This document shows, one piece after another, positions 42,560-51,848 of a stretch of 64,000 nucleotides of DNA (position 1 is the first letter of the stretch; every line of letters begins with the position of its first letter). The notes under the pieces were generated by a model. The model saw only the letters and a list, made by a program, of their open reading frames with translations. It did no database searches and was not told the origin of the DNA. A program made the translations under genes and the position numbers. Location: positions 1-64,000 of the forward strand of contig NZ_BPRE01000014.1 in NCBI RefSeq assembly GCF_022179765.1, written 5' to 3'. The stretch is from Methylorubrum suomiense (lineage in GTDB: Bacteria > Pseudomonadota > Alphaproteobacteria > Rhizobiales > Beijerinckiaceae).

Positions 42560-45500
42560 TCAGTTCATCTCCACCTGCACCACGCCCGGGACCGCCCGCA
42601 GCGCACCGGCGACCTGGGGCGTCGCCTGATACTTGCCGGGGAGCTTGACCTCGACCTCCCGATCGCCCCCGTCGAGGATCAGGATCAGCGAGACCTCGCC
42701 CTCACCGCGCAGCGACAGCTGCTTGTGCACCGAGCCGATCGGGCGGTCGTCGCGGAGATAGATGCGCATGCCCTTCTGGTGACGGGCGGCGGCCTGGTCG
42801 AGGGGCTCGGCCGTGGTGATCCGGGCGCGCACATCCTCCCCCTCCGCATTCGCCTGGAGGGTGAGCACCAGGGGGCGGCCCGGCTCGAGGATGTCGCGGT
42901 ACTGGTTGAGACCCTCGGAGAAGATGATCGCCTCGAAATGCCCGGTCTGGTCCGACAGCGTGACGATGCCGAGCTTGTTGCCGCTCTTGGTGCGCCGCTC
43001 CGAGCGGTCGAGCACCGAGGCCGCGACCCGCCCGACGCTGGCGGAGCCGGCCCGGACCGCCCGGCAGAAATCCGCCCAGGACTGCACCCGCAGCTTCTCC
43101 AGGATCTGCCCGTATTCGTCGAGCGGGTGGCCGGAGAGGAAGAAGCCGACCGCGTCGCATTCGCGCTTCAGCTTGTCGGTGAGCGTCCAGAATTCGTGCG
43201 GCGGGATGCGCAGGCCCACATCCGCCGAGGCGACGCCGCCGAACATGTCGGCGATCCCCGAGGTCTCGGCCTCGGCCGCACCCTGCGCCATCTTCATCAT
43301 CGGCTCGACGGCGGCCCAGGCCCGCGCCCGATCCGGCTCGATGCAGTCGAGGGCGCCCGCCGCGATCAGGTTCTCCAGCGTCCGCTTGTTGACGTGGCGC
43401 GGGTTGAGACGGCGCGCGAAGCAGGCCAGATCCTTGAACGGACGGTCGCCGCGGGCGGCGACGATCGATTCCACCGCCGAACGCCCCACGCCCTTGATGG
43501 CCGCCAAGGCGTAGAGGATCCGCCCCTCCTTCACGTCGAACACGACACCGGAGGTGTTCACGGAGGGCGGCTCGACGGTGATCTTGAGACGCTGCGCGTC
43601 CTGACGGAATTCGGCGAGCTTGTCGGTGTTGTCGAGGTCGAGCGTCATGGCTGCGGCCAGGAACTCGACCGGGTGGTTCGCCTTCAGATAGGCCGTCTGG
43701 TAGGTCACCAGGGCGTAGGCTGCGGCGTGGGATTTGTTGAAGCCGTAATCGGCGAATTTCGCCAGAAGGTCGAAGATTTCATTGGCCTTCGCCTGGGCAA
43801 TCCCGCTCTCCAGGCAGCCCTTCACGAAGCGGTCGCGCTGGGCGTCCATCTCCGCTTTGATCTTCTTGCCCATGGCGCGACGGAGCATGTCGGCTTCGCC
43901 CAGCGTGTAGCCGGCCAGAACCTTCGCGACCTCCATCACCTGCTCTTGGTAGACGATGATCCCGAAGGTCTCCCGCAGGATCGGCTCCAGCATCGGGTGC
44001 GGATACCAGCTCGCCTCGTTGCCGGCGTCACGCCCGAGCTTGCGCTCGCAATAGACCGGGATGTTGGCCATCGGGCCCGGCCGATAGAGCGCCACCAGGG
44101 CGATGATGTCCTCCAGCCGGTCGGCCTGCATCTCGCAGAGGGCCTTGCGCATGCCGGCGGATTCCACCTGGAACACGCCGACCGTCTCGCCCCGGCCCAT
44201 CGGCTCGTAGGTTTTTCCGTCGTTCAGTGGAATCTGGGCCAGATCGACCTCGATGCCGCGCTGCTTCAACAGGTCGGTGCAGCACCGCAGCATCGTGAGC
44301 GTCTTGAGGCCCAGGAAGTCGAACTTCACCAGCCCCGCCTGCTCGACCCATTTCATGTTGAACTGGGTCACCCGCATGCCCGTCTTCGGGTCTCGGTAGA
44401 GCGGCACCAGCTCTTCCAGCGGGCGGTCCCCGATCACCACGCCGGCGGCGTGGGTCGAGGCGTGGCGGTGAAGGCCCTCCAGCTTCTTCGAAATCTCCAT
44501 GAGCCGGGCGACGATCGGCTCCTCCTCGATCGCCTGCTGGAGCTTCGGCTCTCCCTCGATCGCCTGGACCAGCGTGACGGGGTTGGCCGGGTTCTGCGGC
44601 ACCAGCTTGGTCAGCTTGTCGACCTGCCCATAGGGCATCTCCAGCACGCGGCCGACATCGCGCAGCACGCCGCGGGCGAGCAGCGTACCGAAGGTGATGA
44701 TCTGCCCGACCTGACGCTCGCCGTAGCGCTGCTGCACGTAGCGGATCACCCGCTCGCGGCCCTCGACGCAGAAATCGATGTCGAAATCCGGCATCGAGAC
44801 GCGCTCGGGATTCAGGAAGCGCTCGAACAGCAGGCCGAACCGGAGCGGATCGAGATCGGTGATGAGGAGCGACCACGCCACCAGCGAGCCCGCGCCCGAG
44901 CCGCGGCCGGGACCGACCGGAATGTCGTGGTCCTTGGCCCATTTGATGAAGTCCGAGACGATCAGGAAGTAGCCCGGGAACTTCATCTTGACGATGACGT
45001 CGAGCTCGAACTTGAGACGCGCGCGGTAATCGTCCTCCGTGAACCCGGGGGCCGTGCCGTGCTGCTTCAGCCGCAGGTCGAGCCCGGCCTCGGCCTGGCG
45101 GCACAACTCGGTCGGCTCGTCGGCGGCGACCGCCTGCACCGGCGCGTCCGCGGCCTCGGCCAGGATGTCGGCCATCGGCGCCGTCTCACCCGCGGCAACC
45201 GTGGCGAAGTTCGGCAGAATGGGCTTGCGGGTGCGCGCCCGGTAGGAGCAGCGCATGGCGATCTCGACGGTCGCGGCCAGCGCATCCGGAAGATCGGAGA
45301 ACAGAGCCATCATCGCGGCGCGCGTCGTGAAGGCGTGGCGCGGCGTCAGCCTCCTGCGGCGCTCGTCGGAGACGAGGCGGCCTTCCGCGATGGCGAGCAG
45401 CGCATCGTGGGCCCCGTAATCGTCGGGCTTGGCGAAGTAGGGCTCGTTGGTCGCCACCAGACCGAGCCCGTGGCGGTCGGCGAGCCGCAGCAATTCACGC

Positions 45501-46081
45501 TCGACGGCCGGTCCGTCGTCGAGGCCGTGACGTTGGATCTCGACATAGAGCCGGTCCTCGCCGAACGCGCCTTTCAGAACCTCGAGGCGACGCGCCGCCT
45601 GCTCGGCGCGGCCGGCACGCAGGCTGGTGTCGACCGGCCCCGAGAAGCCGCCGGTCAGGCCGATCAGCCCCTCGACATTGCCGTCGAGGGCCGAGACGGC
45701 GAGATTGGGGGCAGCCCCCAGCGGCCCGTCGAAATAGGCCCGGCTCGCGAGCCGCAGCAGATTGCCGTAGCCGGTCTCGTTCTGGGCCAGCAGCACGATG
45801 TTGGCGCAGCCCGCCTGGGGCATGCGCGCCATCGGATCGGGCGCCTCGAAGCAGACGGTGAGCTGCAGGCCGGCGATCGGCTGGATGCCGGTGCCGGCGG
45901 CCTTCTCCGAGAATTCGAGGGCGCCGAACAGGTTGTTGGTGTCGGTGAGCGCCAGCGCCGGCTGACGGTCGGCGGCGGCCGCCTTCACGATGTCGGCGAC
46001 CTTCACGCCGCCTTCGAGCAGCGAGTAGGACGAGTGGACGTGGAGGTGGACGAAGCCGACTTCTTTGAGAATGCGCGCCAT
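42560..46081 (-). CDS. dnaE: DNA polymerase III subunit alpha (DnaE1)
   Basis: The 1173-residue replicative polymerase. The N-terminal PHP domain is VHLHVHSSYSLLEGG with ALTDTNN. The palm holds VGPGRGSGAGSLVAW and the catalytic aspartates in MPDFDIDFC, and YQEQVMEVA lies in the finger region. NKSHAAAYALVTYQTAYLKANHP is the conserved thumb/finger segment. A helix-hairpin-helix, an OB-fold (GNKLGIVTLSDQTGHFEAIIFSE) and a C-terminal tau-binding part complete it. Length and motifs mark it as the replicative DnaE1, not the error-prone DnaE2. Confidence 0.97.
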   Translation of the reverse strand: MARILKEVGFVHLHVHSSYSLLEGGVKVADIVKAAAADRQPALALTDTNNLFGALEFSEKAAGTGIQPIAGLQLTVCFEAPDPMARMPQAGCANIVLLAQNETGYGNLLRLASRAYFDGPLGAAPNLAVSALDGNVEGLIGLTGGFSGPVDTSLRAGRAEQAARRLEVLKGAFGEDRLYVEIQRHGLDDGPAVERELLRLADRHGLGLVATNEPYFAKPDDYGAHDALLAIAEGRLVSDERRRRLTPRHAFTTRAAMMALFSDLPDALAATVEIAMRCSYRARTRKPILPNFATVAAGETAPMADILAEAADAPVQAVAADEPTELCRQAEAGLDLRLKQHGTAPGFTEDDYRARLKFELDVIVKMKFPGYFLIVSDFIKWAKDHDIPVGPGRGSGAGSLVAWSLLITDLDPLRFGLLFERFLNPERVSMPDFDIDFCVEGRERVIRYVQQRYGERQVGQIITFGTLLARGVLRDVGRVLEMPYGQVDKLTKLVPQNPANPVTLVQAIEGEPKLQQAIEEEPIVARLMEISKKLEGLHRHASTHAAGVVIGDRPLEELVPLYRDPKTGMRVTQFNMKWVEQAGLVKFDFLGLKTLTMLRCCTDLLKQRGIEVDLAQIPLNDGKTYEPMGRGETVGVFQVESAGMRKALCEMQADRLEDIIALVALYRPGPMANIPVYCERKLGRDAGNEASWYPHPMLEPILRETFGIIVYQEQVMEVAKVLAGYTLGEADMLRRAMGKKIKAEMDAQRDRFVKGCLESGIAQAKANEIFDLLAKFADYGFNKSHAAAYALVTYQTAYLKANHPVEFLAAAMTLDLDNTDKLAEFRQDAQRLKITVEPPSVNTSGVVFDVKEGRILYALAAIKGVGRSAVESIVAARGDRPFKDLACFARRLNPRHVNKRTLENLIAAGALDCIEPDRARAWAAVEPMMKMAQGAAEAETSGIADMFGGVASADVGLRIPPHEFWTLTDKLKRECDAVGFFLSGHPLDEYGQILEKLRVQSWADFCRAVRAGSASVGRVAASVLDRSERRTKSGNKLGIVTLSDQTGHFEAIIFSEGLNQYRDILEPGRPLVLTLQANAEGEDVRARITTAEPLDQAAARHQKGMRIYLRDDRPIGSVHKQLSLRGEGEVSLILILDGGDREVEVKLPGKYQATPQVAGALRAVPGVVQVEMN

Positions 46082-46306
46082 CGCGTTGCTGCGGACCGAC
46101 CTTGCCTCGGGGCCGGACAGGATCCGGGCGCGGGGTTAAAGAGTCGAGTGGCGCCACGGTGACTCCGGTGGACGGAATGGCCAGTTCCACCATTCACGCC
46201 GGCCCGTCGCGCTCCGCCATGTCCACGCTGCGGGGATCGTTGGCAGATAACCGCTGCATCTTCGCTGTGGACACCGACACGACGCGCGGAACAAAGCGAG
46301 ACCGCC

Positions 46307-46411
46307 TTAATGAATCGGTGCCAAGGCTACCGCCCACAGCGCAACCGCGCCGAACAGCATGCCGAAGGCGGTGAACTCGACGAGGTTGGTGAGGAACCCG
46401 CGCTTGGCCAT
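46307..46411 (-). CDS. 34-residue membrane micropeptide
   Basis: A short frame starting MAKRGFLTNLVEFTAFGML and ending ALAPIH. It is basic at the N-terminus and then one hydrophobic helix (about residues 12-31). An AGGGAG ribosome-binding site stands 8 bp before the ATG. Codon choice is high-GC at third positions. It lies between dnaE and lolD on the same strand. Comparable tiny conserved membrane proteins occur in Rhizobiales, but I cannot name a function. Confidence 0.6.
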   Translation of the reverse strand: MAKRGFLTNLVEFTAFGMLFGAVALWAVALAPIH

Positions 46412-46535
46412 CTGGTCGCTCCCTGGTGATGAAGCGAGTTTTGTTCTTGTTTTGTTCTTTGTAAAGCCCGCGAGGGCGGTCGAAAACGGATCGTGGTAAA
46501 GAAATCCTTGTTTCGGCCGGGGTGTGGCGCCGACG

Positions 46536-47246
46536 TCACCCCACCTGCTCGATCATCCCGTCGCGGATCGTGACGCGCCGGTCCATCCGGGCGGCCAAGT
46601 CCATGTTGTGGGTGGCGATCAACGCGGCGAGACCGGAGGCCCGCACCAGCTGGAGCAAGATGCTGAAGACCCGGCCCGACGTCTGTGGGTCGAGATTGCC
46701 GGTCGGCTCGTCGGCAAGCAGGAGACGCGGGCCGTTGGCGACGGCGCGGGCGATGGCGACGCGCTGCTGCTCGCCGCCGGACAGCTCGGCCGGGCGATGC
46801 GGCAGGCGTTCCTTGAGGCCGAGGAAGCTCAGGAGTTCGGCCGCACGGGTCTCCGCCTCACGGCGGCCGAGGCCGCGGATGAGTTGGGGCAGCACCACGT
46901 TCTCCAGCGCCGAGAACTCCGGCAGGAGATGGTGGAACTGATAGACGAAGCCCATCTCCTCGCGCCGCAACCGCGTCCGCTCGCCGTCGGACATCGAGGC
47001 GGTCGGCTGGCCGCCGATATAGACCTCGCCGCCATCGGGCCGCTCTAGGAGGCCGGCGATGTGGAGCAGGGTCGATTTGCCCGCGCCGGAGGGCGCCACC
47101 AGCGCGACGAGCTCCCCCGGCCAGATGGCGAGATCGGTGCCGCGCAGGATCTCCAGCGCCCCCTCCCCCTGCGGGTAGCGGCGCTCGACGCCCGAGAAGA
47201 ACAGGGCCGGCACCGGCTGCGCGGCGTCGGCTTGCGACTGTGCCAT
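46536..47246 (-). CDS. lolD: Lipoprotein-releasing ABC transporter ATP-binding protein
   Basis: A 236-residue ATPase that powers release of outer-membrane lipoproteins from the inner membrane. Walker A is APSGAGKSTLLHIAGLLERPDGG, the signature LSGGEQQRVAIARAVANGP, and Walker B LLLADEPTGNLD. The LolD-specific YQFHHLLPEFSALENVVLP (Q-loop region) is present. It lies 25 bp after its permease gene. Confidence 0.92.
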   Translation of the reverse strand: MAQSQADAAQPVPALFFSGVERRYPQGEGALEILRGTDLAIWPGELVALVAPSGAGKSTLLHIAGLLERPDGGEVYIGGQPTASMSDGERTRLRREEMGFVYQFHHLLPEFSALENVVLPQLIRGLGRREAETRAAELLSFLGLKERLPHRPAELSGGEQQRVAIARAVANGPRLLLADEPTGNLDPQTSGRVFSILLQLVRASGLAALIATHNMDLAARMDRRVTIRDGMIEQVG

Positions 47247-47271
47247 GGAGAGTCCGTACCCTGGGATACCG

Positions 47272-48579
47272 TCAGCCGTAGCGCAGGGCCTGCACCGGAT
47301 CGAGCCGGGCGGCGCGCCAGGAGGGATAGAGCGTCGCGGCGAGCGACAACAGGATCGAGGTGACGACGATGACGGCGACCTCGGTCGTGTTCATCTCGGC
47401 CGGGATCTCGGCGAGGAAGCGCACGGTCGGGTCCCAGGCACCGGGAAACAGCGTGCGCTGGATCGGCTTGATGTTGAGGGTGAACAGCACGCCGCCGACG
47501 AGCCCGATCGCCGTGCCGACGAGGCCGATGAGGGCCCCGTTGATCAGGAAGACCCGCATGATGGTGCCCGGCGTCGCGCCCATGGTGCGCAGGATCGCGA
47601 TATCGGAGGATTTGTCGCGAACGAGCAGGATCAGCCCCGAGATGATGTTGAGCGTCGCCACGATGACGATGAGGTTGAGGATCAGGAACATCACGTTCCG
47701 CTCCACCTCGAGCGCGCCGAAGAAGGTGCGGTTGGTCTGCCGCCAGTCGGTCAGGAGGATCGGGCGCTCCGCCGCCATCTCGAGGGGCTCGCGCATCTCG
47801 GCCACCGTTTCGGCGTCGTCGAGATAGATCTCGATCACGCTGACATCGCCGTCGCGATTGAAGAAGGCCTGTGCCTCGGTGAGCGGCATGAAGGCCATGG
47901 TCGTGTCGAAATCGGTCACGCCGATCTCGAAGATCGCCTTCACCGTGTAGGCCTTGGAGCGCGGCGCGGTGCCGAACGGCGTGCTCGCCCCCTTCGGCGT
48001 CTGAAGCGTGACCTGATCGCCGGCCTGAAGCCCGAGGGAATCGGCGAGGCGCCGGCCCAAGGCCACCCCGGTTCCGTCGTCGAAGCCCTCCAGCGTGCCG
48101 CTCTTGATCGCGGTGGAGACCGCGGGGACCTTAGCGAGATCCGCCTCGCGCACGCCGCGCACCAGCACGCCGGAGCCGCCATAGGGCGAGGAGGCGAAGG
48201 CCTGTCCCTGCACCATCGGCACGACGGCGCGCACGCCCGCGACCTTCTCCAGCCGCTCGGACAGATCGACGTAGTCGGTGAAGAGCTTGTCGATCGGCGC
48301 GGCGAAGACGTGGCCGTTGAGACCCACGATCTTGGAGCGCAGTTCCGTGCGGAAGCCGTTCATCACCGAGAGCACGATGATGAGGGTGGCGACCCCCACC
48401 GCGATCCCGAGCACCGAGAACAGGGCGACCACCGAGACGCCGCCGCCCCGGCGCCGGGCACGGAGATAGCGACCGGCGATCAGCCACTCGAAGCCCGCGA
48501 AGGGCCGCGTCGAGGCGCTCGCCCGCGCGCTGCGCAATCGGGCCAGCGCGCCCTTCCAGTCGCTGAGCGCGAGCGCCAT
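47272..48579 (-). CDS. lolC: Lipoprotein-releasing ABC transporter permease (LolC/E type)
   Basis: A 435-residue inner-membrane protein with the four-helix FtsX-like topology. An N-terminal helix follows FEWLIAGRYLRARRRGGGVSVVALFSVLGIAVGVATLIIVLSVMNGF, then a large periplasmic MacB-like domain, then three C-terminal helices ending LYPSWRAARLDPVQALRYG. A single LolC/E-type gene is usual in alphaproteobacteria, where it may work as a homodimer. The ATG at 48579 is 10 bp after proS, so the three genes are probably an operon. Confidence 0.91.
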   Translation of the reverse strand: MALALSDWKGALARLRSARASASTRPFAGFEWLIAGRYLRARRRGGGVSVVALFSVLGIAVGVATLIIVLSVMNGFRTELRSKIVGLNGHVFAAPIDKLFTDYVDLSERLEKVAGVRAVVPMVQGQAFASSPYGGSGVLVRGVREADLAKVPAVSTAIKSGTLEGFDDGTGVALGRRLADSLGLQAGDQVTLQTPKGASTPFGTAPRSKAYTVKAIFEIGVTDFDTTMAFMPLTEAQAFFNRDGDVSVIEIYLDDAETVAEMREPLEMAAERPILLTDWRQTNRTFFGALEVERNVMFLILNLIVIVATLNIISGLILLVRDKSSDIAILRTMGATPGTIMRVFLINGALIGLVGTAIGLVGGVLFTLNIKPIQRTLFPGAWDPTVRFLAEIPAEMNTTEVAVIVVTSILLSLAATLYPSWRAARLDPVQALRYG

Positions 48580-48589
48580 CGTGTCCGCC

Positions 48590-49915
48590 TCAGATGCGCC
48601 GCAGCCGGGCCGGGAGATCGACCGGATCGAGCGTCTCCCGCTCACCGGTGGCGCGGCGCTTCAGCTCGATCTTGCCGTCGGCGAGCCCCTTCGGACCGAC
48701 GATCACCTGCCAGGGCAGACCGATCAGGTCGGCGGTGGCGAATTTCGCGCCGGGCCGGTCGTCGCGATCGTCGTAGAGCACGGAGAGCCCGGCGGTTTCG
48801 AGCGCCGCCTGAATCTCGGCACAGGCCGTGTCACAGGCGCCATCGCCGACCTTGAGGTTGATCAGCGCCACGTCGAAGGGGGCGATCGCATCCGGCCAGA
48901 TGATGCCCGCCTCGTCGTGGCTCGCCTCGATGGTTGCGGCCACAAGCCGGCTCGGACCGATGCCGTAGGATCCCATATGCACCGGCCGCTCCTGACCGTC
49001 GGGGCCGGTGACGACCGCCTTCATCGGCGTCGAGTACTTGGTGCCGAAATAGAAGATATGGCCGACCTCGATGCCGCGGGCGGAGAGCTGCGCGGCCTCC
49101 GGCACCTCGGCGAAGGCTGCGGTGTCGTGCATCTCGTCGGTGGCGGCGTAATGCGAGGTCCAGGAATCGACCACGCCCTGGAGCCCGGCGACGTCGTCGA
49201 AATCGACCGACGGCGGGGGCACCGGCATGTCGAGATAGGCGCGGTCGCAGAACACCTCGCTCTCGCCGGTATTGGCCAGGATGATGAACTCGTGGCTCAG
49301 ATCGCCGCCGATCGGACCGGTATCGGCCCGCATCGGGATCGCACGCAAGCCCAGCGTCTCGAAGGTGCGGAGATAGGAGACGAAGACCTTGTTGTAGGAG
49401 TGGCGCGCCGCGGCCTGGTCGAGGTCGAACGAGTAGCCGTCCTTCATCAGGAACTCGCGCGAGCGCATGGTGCCGAAGCGCGGACGGACCTCGTCGCGGA
49501 ACTTCCACGAGATCTGGTAGAGGTTCTTCGGCAGGTCCTTGTAGGAGCGGGCGCTGGCGCGGAAGATCTCGGTGACGACTTCCTCCGCCGTGGGCCCGTA
49601 GAGCAGTTCACGCTCGTGGCGGTCCTTCAAGCGCAGCATCTCCTTGCCGTAGGCCTCGTAGCGGCCGGACTCGCGCCACAGGTCGGCGGCCTGGATCGTC
49701 GGCATCAGGATCTCGATCGCGCCCGCGCGGTCCTGCTCGGTGCGGATCACCTTGCAGACCTTGTCGAGAACCCGCAGCCCCAGCGGCAGCCACGCGTAGA
49801 TGCCCGCGGCCTCCTGGCGGATCATGCCGGCGCGCAGCATCAGGCGATGCGAGACAATCTCGGCTTCCTTGGGCGTCTCGCGCAGGATCGGCAGGAAGTA
49901 GCGGGAGAGACGCAT
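48590..49915 (-). CDS. proS: Prolyl-tRNA synthetase (short bacterial form)
   Basis: A 441-residue class II synthetase charging tRNA(Pro). Motif 2/3 regions are readable: GPTAEEVVTEIF, WKFRDEVRPRFGTMRSREFLMKDGYSFD, DTGPIGGDLSHEF and HMGSYGIGPSRLVAATIE. The C-terminal anticodon-binding domain has VLYDDRDDRPGAKFATADLIGLPWQVIVG. The editing insertion of E. coli ProRS is absent, as is normal in alphaproteobacteria. The ATG at 49915 matches MRLSRYFLPILRETPKEAE, the family start. A long intergenic region with a probable sRNA lies upstream. Confidence 0.95.
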   Translation of the reverse strand: MRLSRYFLPILRETPKEAEIVSHRLMLRAGMIRQEAAGIYAWLPLGLRVLDKVCKVIRTEQDRAGAIEILMPTIQAADLWRESGRYEAYGKEMLRLKDRHERELLYGPTAEEVVTEIFRASARSYKDLPKNLYQISWKFRDEVRPRFGTMRSREFLMKDGYSFDLDQAAARHSYNKVFVSYLRTFETLGLRAIPMRADTGPIGGDLSHEFIILANTGESEVFCDRAYLDMPVPPPSVDFDDVAGLQGVVDSWTSHYAATDEMHDTAAFAEVPEAAQLSARGIEVGHIFYFGTKYSTPMKAVVTGPDGQERPVHMGSYGIGPSRLVAATIEASHDEAGIIWPDAIAPFDVALINLKVGDGACDTACAEIQAALETAGLSVLYDDRDDRPGAKFATADLIGLPWQVIVGPKGLADGKIELKRRATGERETLDPVDLPARLRRI

Positions 49916-50188
49916 CTTTCGACCTTGAACGGCTGGCGCAGGCCGGCGGCGGGAAACGGGCCGGTGCGCGAGGCACACAACACATTGCGCCTGCAAAATA
50001 CAAGCGCCAGGGAAGCACAGGCCGCCGCAGCTTCCGATGCCGACGGGCGTACCGTTTGGCTTCGTCGATCTCTGCGTGGAGATGGCGGCGGATGCGAAGT
50101 TCGCTGCGCCGATCGCAGTCGAGGCGGAGATCAGGGGGCGGTTTGCAGCAAGGTTTGCAAAAAAGCGCCGCGAACCGTCTCCGGCCTG

Positions 50189-50217
50189 ATGACAAAGGGA
50201 AATCTTCTTCCTATAAG
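50189..50217 (+). promoter_or_regulatory. Sigma70-type promoter of a probable sRNA
   Basis: ATGACA (50189-50194) and TATAAG (50212-50217) each match five of six bases of the -35 and -10 consensus with an ideal 17-bp spacer. Such near-consensus promoters are rare in this high-GC sequence. The predicted start is about 50224. Confidence 0.62.
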
Positions 50218-50223
50218 CACCCC

Positions 50224-50374
50224 GCGATGGTCGCCGCCCAACGAGGCGGCGCACGGTCCGAGTCTCGGGAGGAACAAGCAGCCGCCGCGCCGCAAGAAAT
50301 GCGCGAGATAAAGCTAGGCTGCAAAACACTAGATTGTTTCAAAGCAAGGCCTCGTGCCTTGCTTTTTGTTTTTT
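50224..50374 (+). ncRNA. Probable small regulatory RNA
   Basis: A roughly 150-base transcript is bounded by the promoter above and an intrinsic terminator. It can form a stem CGCCGCC/GGCGGCG (within 50231-50251) with a 6-base loop. A longer stem GCAGCC (50278-50283) with GGCTGC (50317-50322) encloses a smaller GCGC/GCGC hairpin, and the terminator stem follows. A single-stranded GGGAGGA lies at about 50267-50273. I cannot match it to 6S RNA, SRP RNA, RNase P or tmRNA. Boundaries are inferred. Confidence 0.55.
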
Positions 50375-50376
50375 GG
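50341..50376 (+). terminator. Intrinsic terminator of the probable sRNA
   Basis: A perfect 9-bp stem AAAGCAAGG (50341-50349) / CCTTGCTTT (50357-50365) with a 7-base loop is followed on the plus strand by TTGTTTTTT. This is the clearest Rho-independent terminator in the window, yet no plus-strand protein gene precedes it. Confidence 0.85.
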
Positions 50377-50420
50377 ACATCTGACACGATCCGCTCCGTG
50401 TCGCAGCCTCTACCCTCGCT

Positions 50421-51728
50421 CTACTCCGCTGCGACGGCGCTCGGACGGCCGAGGGCGTCGCGGGCATGGGCCAGGGCGAAGGCCGCGATGCAGAGATAGC
50501 AGAGCGCGGGGGCGCCCAGGGCGATAGCGAGGCCGTAACCGTCGGCGAGCGCCCCGGTCAGCACCGGCACGATCGCGCCGCCGACGATCGCCACGCAGAC
50601 GATGCCGGCGCCCTGTGCCGTGCGCTCGCCGAGCCCCTCGATCGCCAGTGCGAAGATCGTCGGGAACTGGATCGCGTTGGCCAGGCCGACCGCGATCAGC
50701 GCCCAACCCGCGAGCATGCCCGAACTGGTCGCCGACAGGGCCGTGAGCCCCGCGGCGGCCAGCGCGACGGCGCAGAGCGCGGCTCCCGGCCGGACAGCGC
50801 GCAGAACGAAGGAGCCGACGATCCGCCCGGCCAGCGCCCCGCCCCAGTAGAAACTGAGCAGATGGCCCGCCGTCTCGGGGCTAGCCCCGAGCACCCGCGG
50901 CTGTTCGAGATAGCTCACCATCAGCGTGCCGATGGCCACTTCCGCGCCGACATAGAGAAAGATCGCTAGTGCCCCGAAGGCGAGGCGCGGCCGCCGGAGA
51001 AGATCGAGCCCGAGCCCGCCCGAGCCGGCGCTCTCCCCGGCATCCTCTTCGCGGACCCGGCGGCGCAGGATCCAGAACAGTACGGCGAGGGCCACAAGGC
51101 CGGCGGCGATGACGAGGAAGGGCGTGCGCACCACGTCCGCCTCGGCCTGCCGAGCTGCCGCCAGCGCCGCCGCATCCGTGCCCGAGGGCGTGACGGTATG
51201 GGAGAGGATCGCCCAGGCCCCGATCACCGGACCGACGGTGGTGCCGAGGGCGTTGAAGGTCTGGGCGAGCGTCAGCCGGCTCGAGGCCTGAGCCGGGTCG
51301 CCGAGGCCGGCCACCAGAGGGTTGGCCGCCACCTGCAATACGGCAATGCCCGAGGCCATCACGAATAGGGCCAGCAGGAACATCGGGAACAGGCCGATCC
51401 GCGCGGCGGGCGCGAAGAGCAGGCAGCCCGCCGCCATCACGACGAGGCCGACGACCAGACCGCGCATGGAGCCGATCCGCGTCACCATCGCACCGGCCGG
51501 CAGCGAGATCAGCGCGTAGGCGGCGAAGAAACAGAATTGGGTGAGCGTCGCCTCGGTGTAGCTCAGCGTGAACAGGCTCTTGAGCTTGGGCGTGACGATA
51601 TCGACGAGGACGGTGGCGAGACCCCAGGCGAAGAACAGGGCGAGCATGAAGGGCAGAAGCCAGCCATTGCCGCCCGTGCCGGCCTTGCTGTCAGCGGGCG
51701 CGCGCGGCCCTGCCACCATCCCGGCCAT
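50421..51728 (-). CDS. Sugar MFS transporter, FucP/GluP family
   Basis: 435 residues with 12 helices. The family is recognised by LPFMLALFFAWGLATVLVDIVTPKLKSLF near the N-terminus, FCFFAAYALISLPAGAMVTRIG, GIAVLQVAANPLVAGLGDP, and FNALGTTVGPVIGAW. FucP/GluP carriers import fucose, glucose or galactose with protons. It sits inside an otherwise housekeeping block (between DUF1467 and proS) and its position here may be lineage-specific. It ends 47 bp from the sRNA terminator on the opposite strand. Confidence 0.87.
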   Translation of the reverse strand: MAGMVAGPRAPADSKAGTGGNGWLLPFMLALFFAWGLATVLVDIVTPKLKSLFTLSYTEATLTQFCFFAAYALISLPAGAMVTRIGSMRGLVVGLVVMAAGCLLFAPAARIGLFPMFLLALFVMASGIAVLQVAANPLVAGLGDPAQASSRLTLAQTFNALGTTVGPVIGAWAILSHTVTPSGTDAAALAAARQAEADVVRTPFLVIAAGLVALAVLFWILRRRVREEDAGESAGSGGLGLDLLRRPRLAFGALAIFLYVGAEVAIGTLMVSYLEQPRVLGASPETAGHLLSFYWGGALAGRIVGSFVLRAVRPGAALCAVALAAAGLTALSATSSGMLAGWALIAVGLANAIQFPTIFALAIEGLGERTAQGAGIVCVAIVGGAIVPVLTGALADGYGLAIALGAPALCYLCIAAFALAHARDALGRPSAVAAE

Positions 51729-51848
51729 GGCGTGTCTCCCTATCGGCCCGCATGGATACCGGGGCCGTCGAGACAGGGTGCGGATCCCCTCAGGCGCCTG
51801 TCAACGCGGCGCTGCGTCCGGCCGCGAATCTTTCGGGTGTCAGGTCGC

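Larger units (their letters stand above)
49916..50420. other. Intergenic region holding a probable small RNA
   Basis: A 505-bp gap between proS and the GluP-like gene, both on the minus strand. On the plus strand it holds a sigma70-like promoter, about 150 bases of foldable sequence and a terminator, listed separately. The proS promoter should lie near 49930-50060 on the minus strand. Protein frames in the gap are poor. Confidence 0.6.

Noticed and set aside
41522..46162. A single open frame of about 1,500 codons on the plus strand opposite dnaE
   Set aside because: The opposite strand encodes an unmistakable DnaE with all catalytic motifs. The plus-strand translation is compositionally odd (Arg/Asp/His/Gly-rich) with no domain, the normal shadow of high-GC codon bias.
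50189..50311. A 40-codon frame on the plus strand beginning at the ATG of ATGACA
   Set aside because: It has no ribosome-binding site, its start coincides with the -35 element of a strong promoter, and the product (Pro/Arg/Asn-rich) resembles nothing known. A non-coding RNA explains the terminator better.
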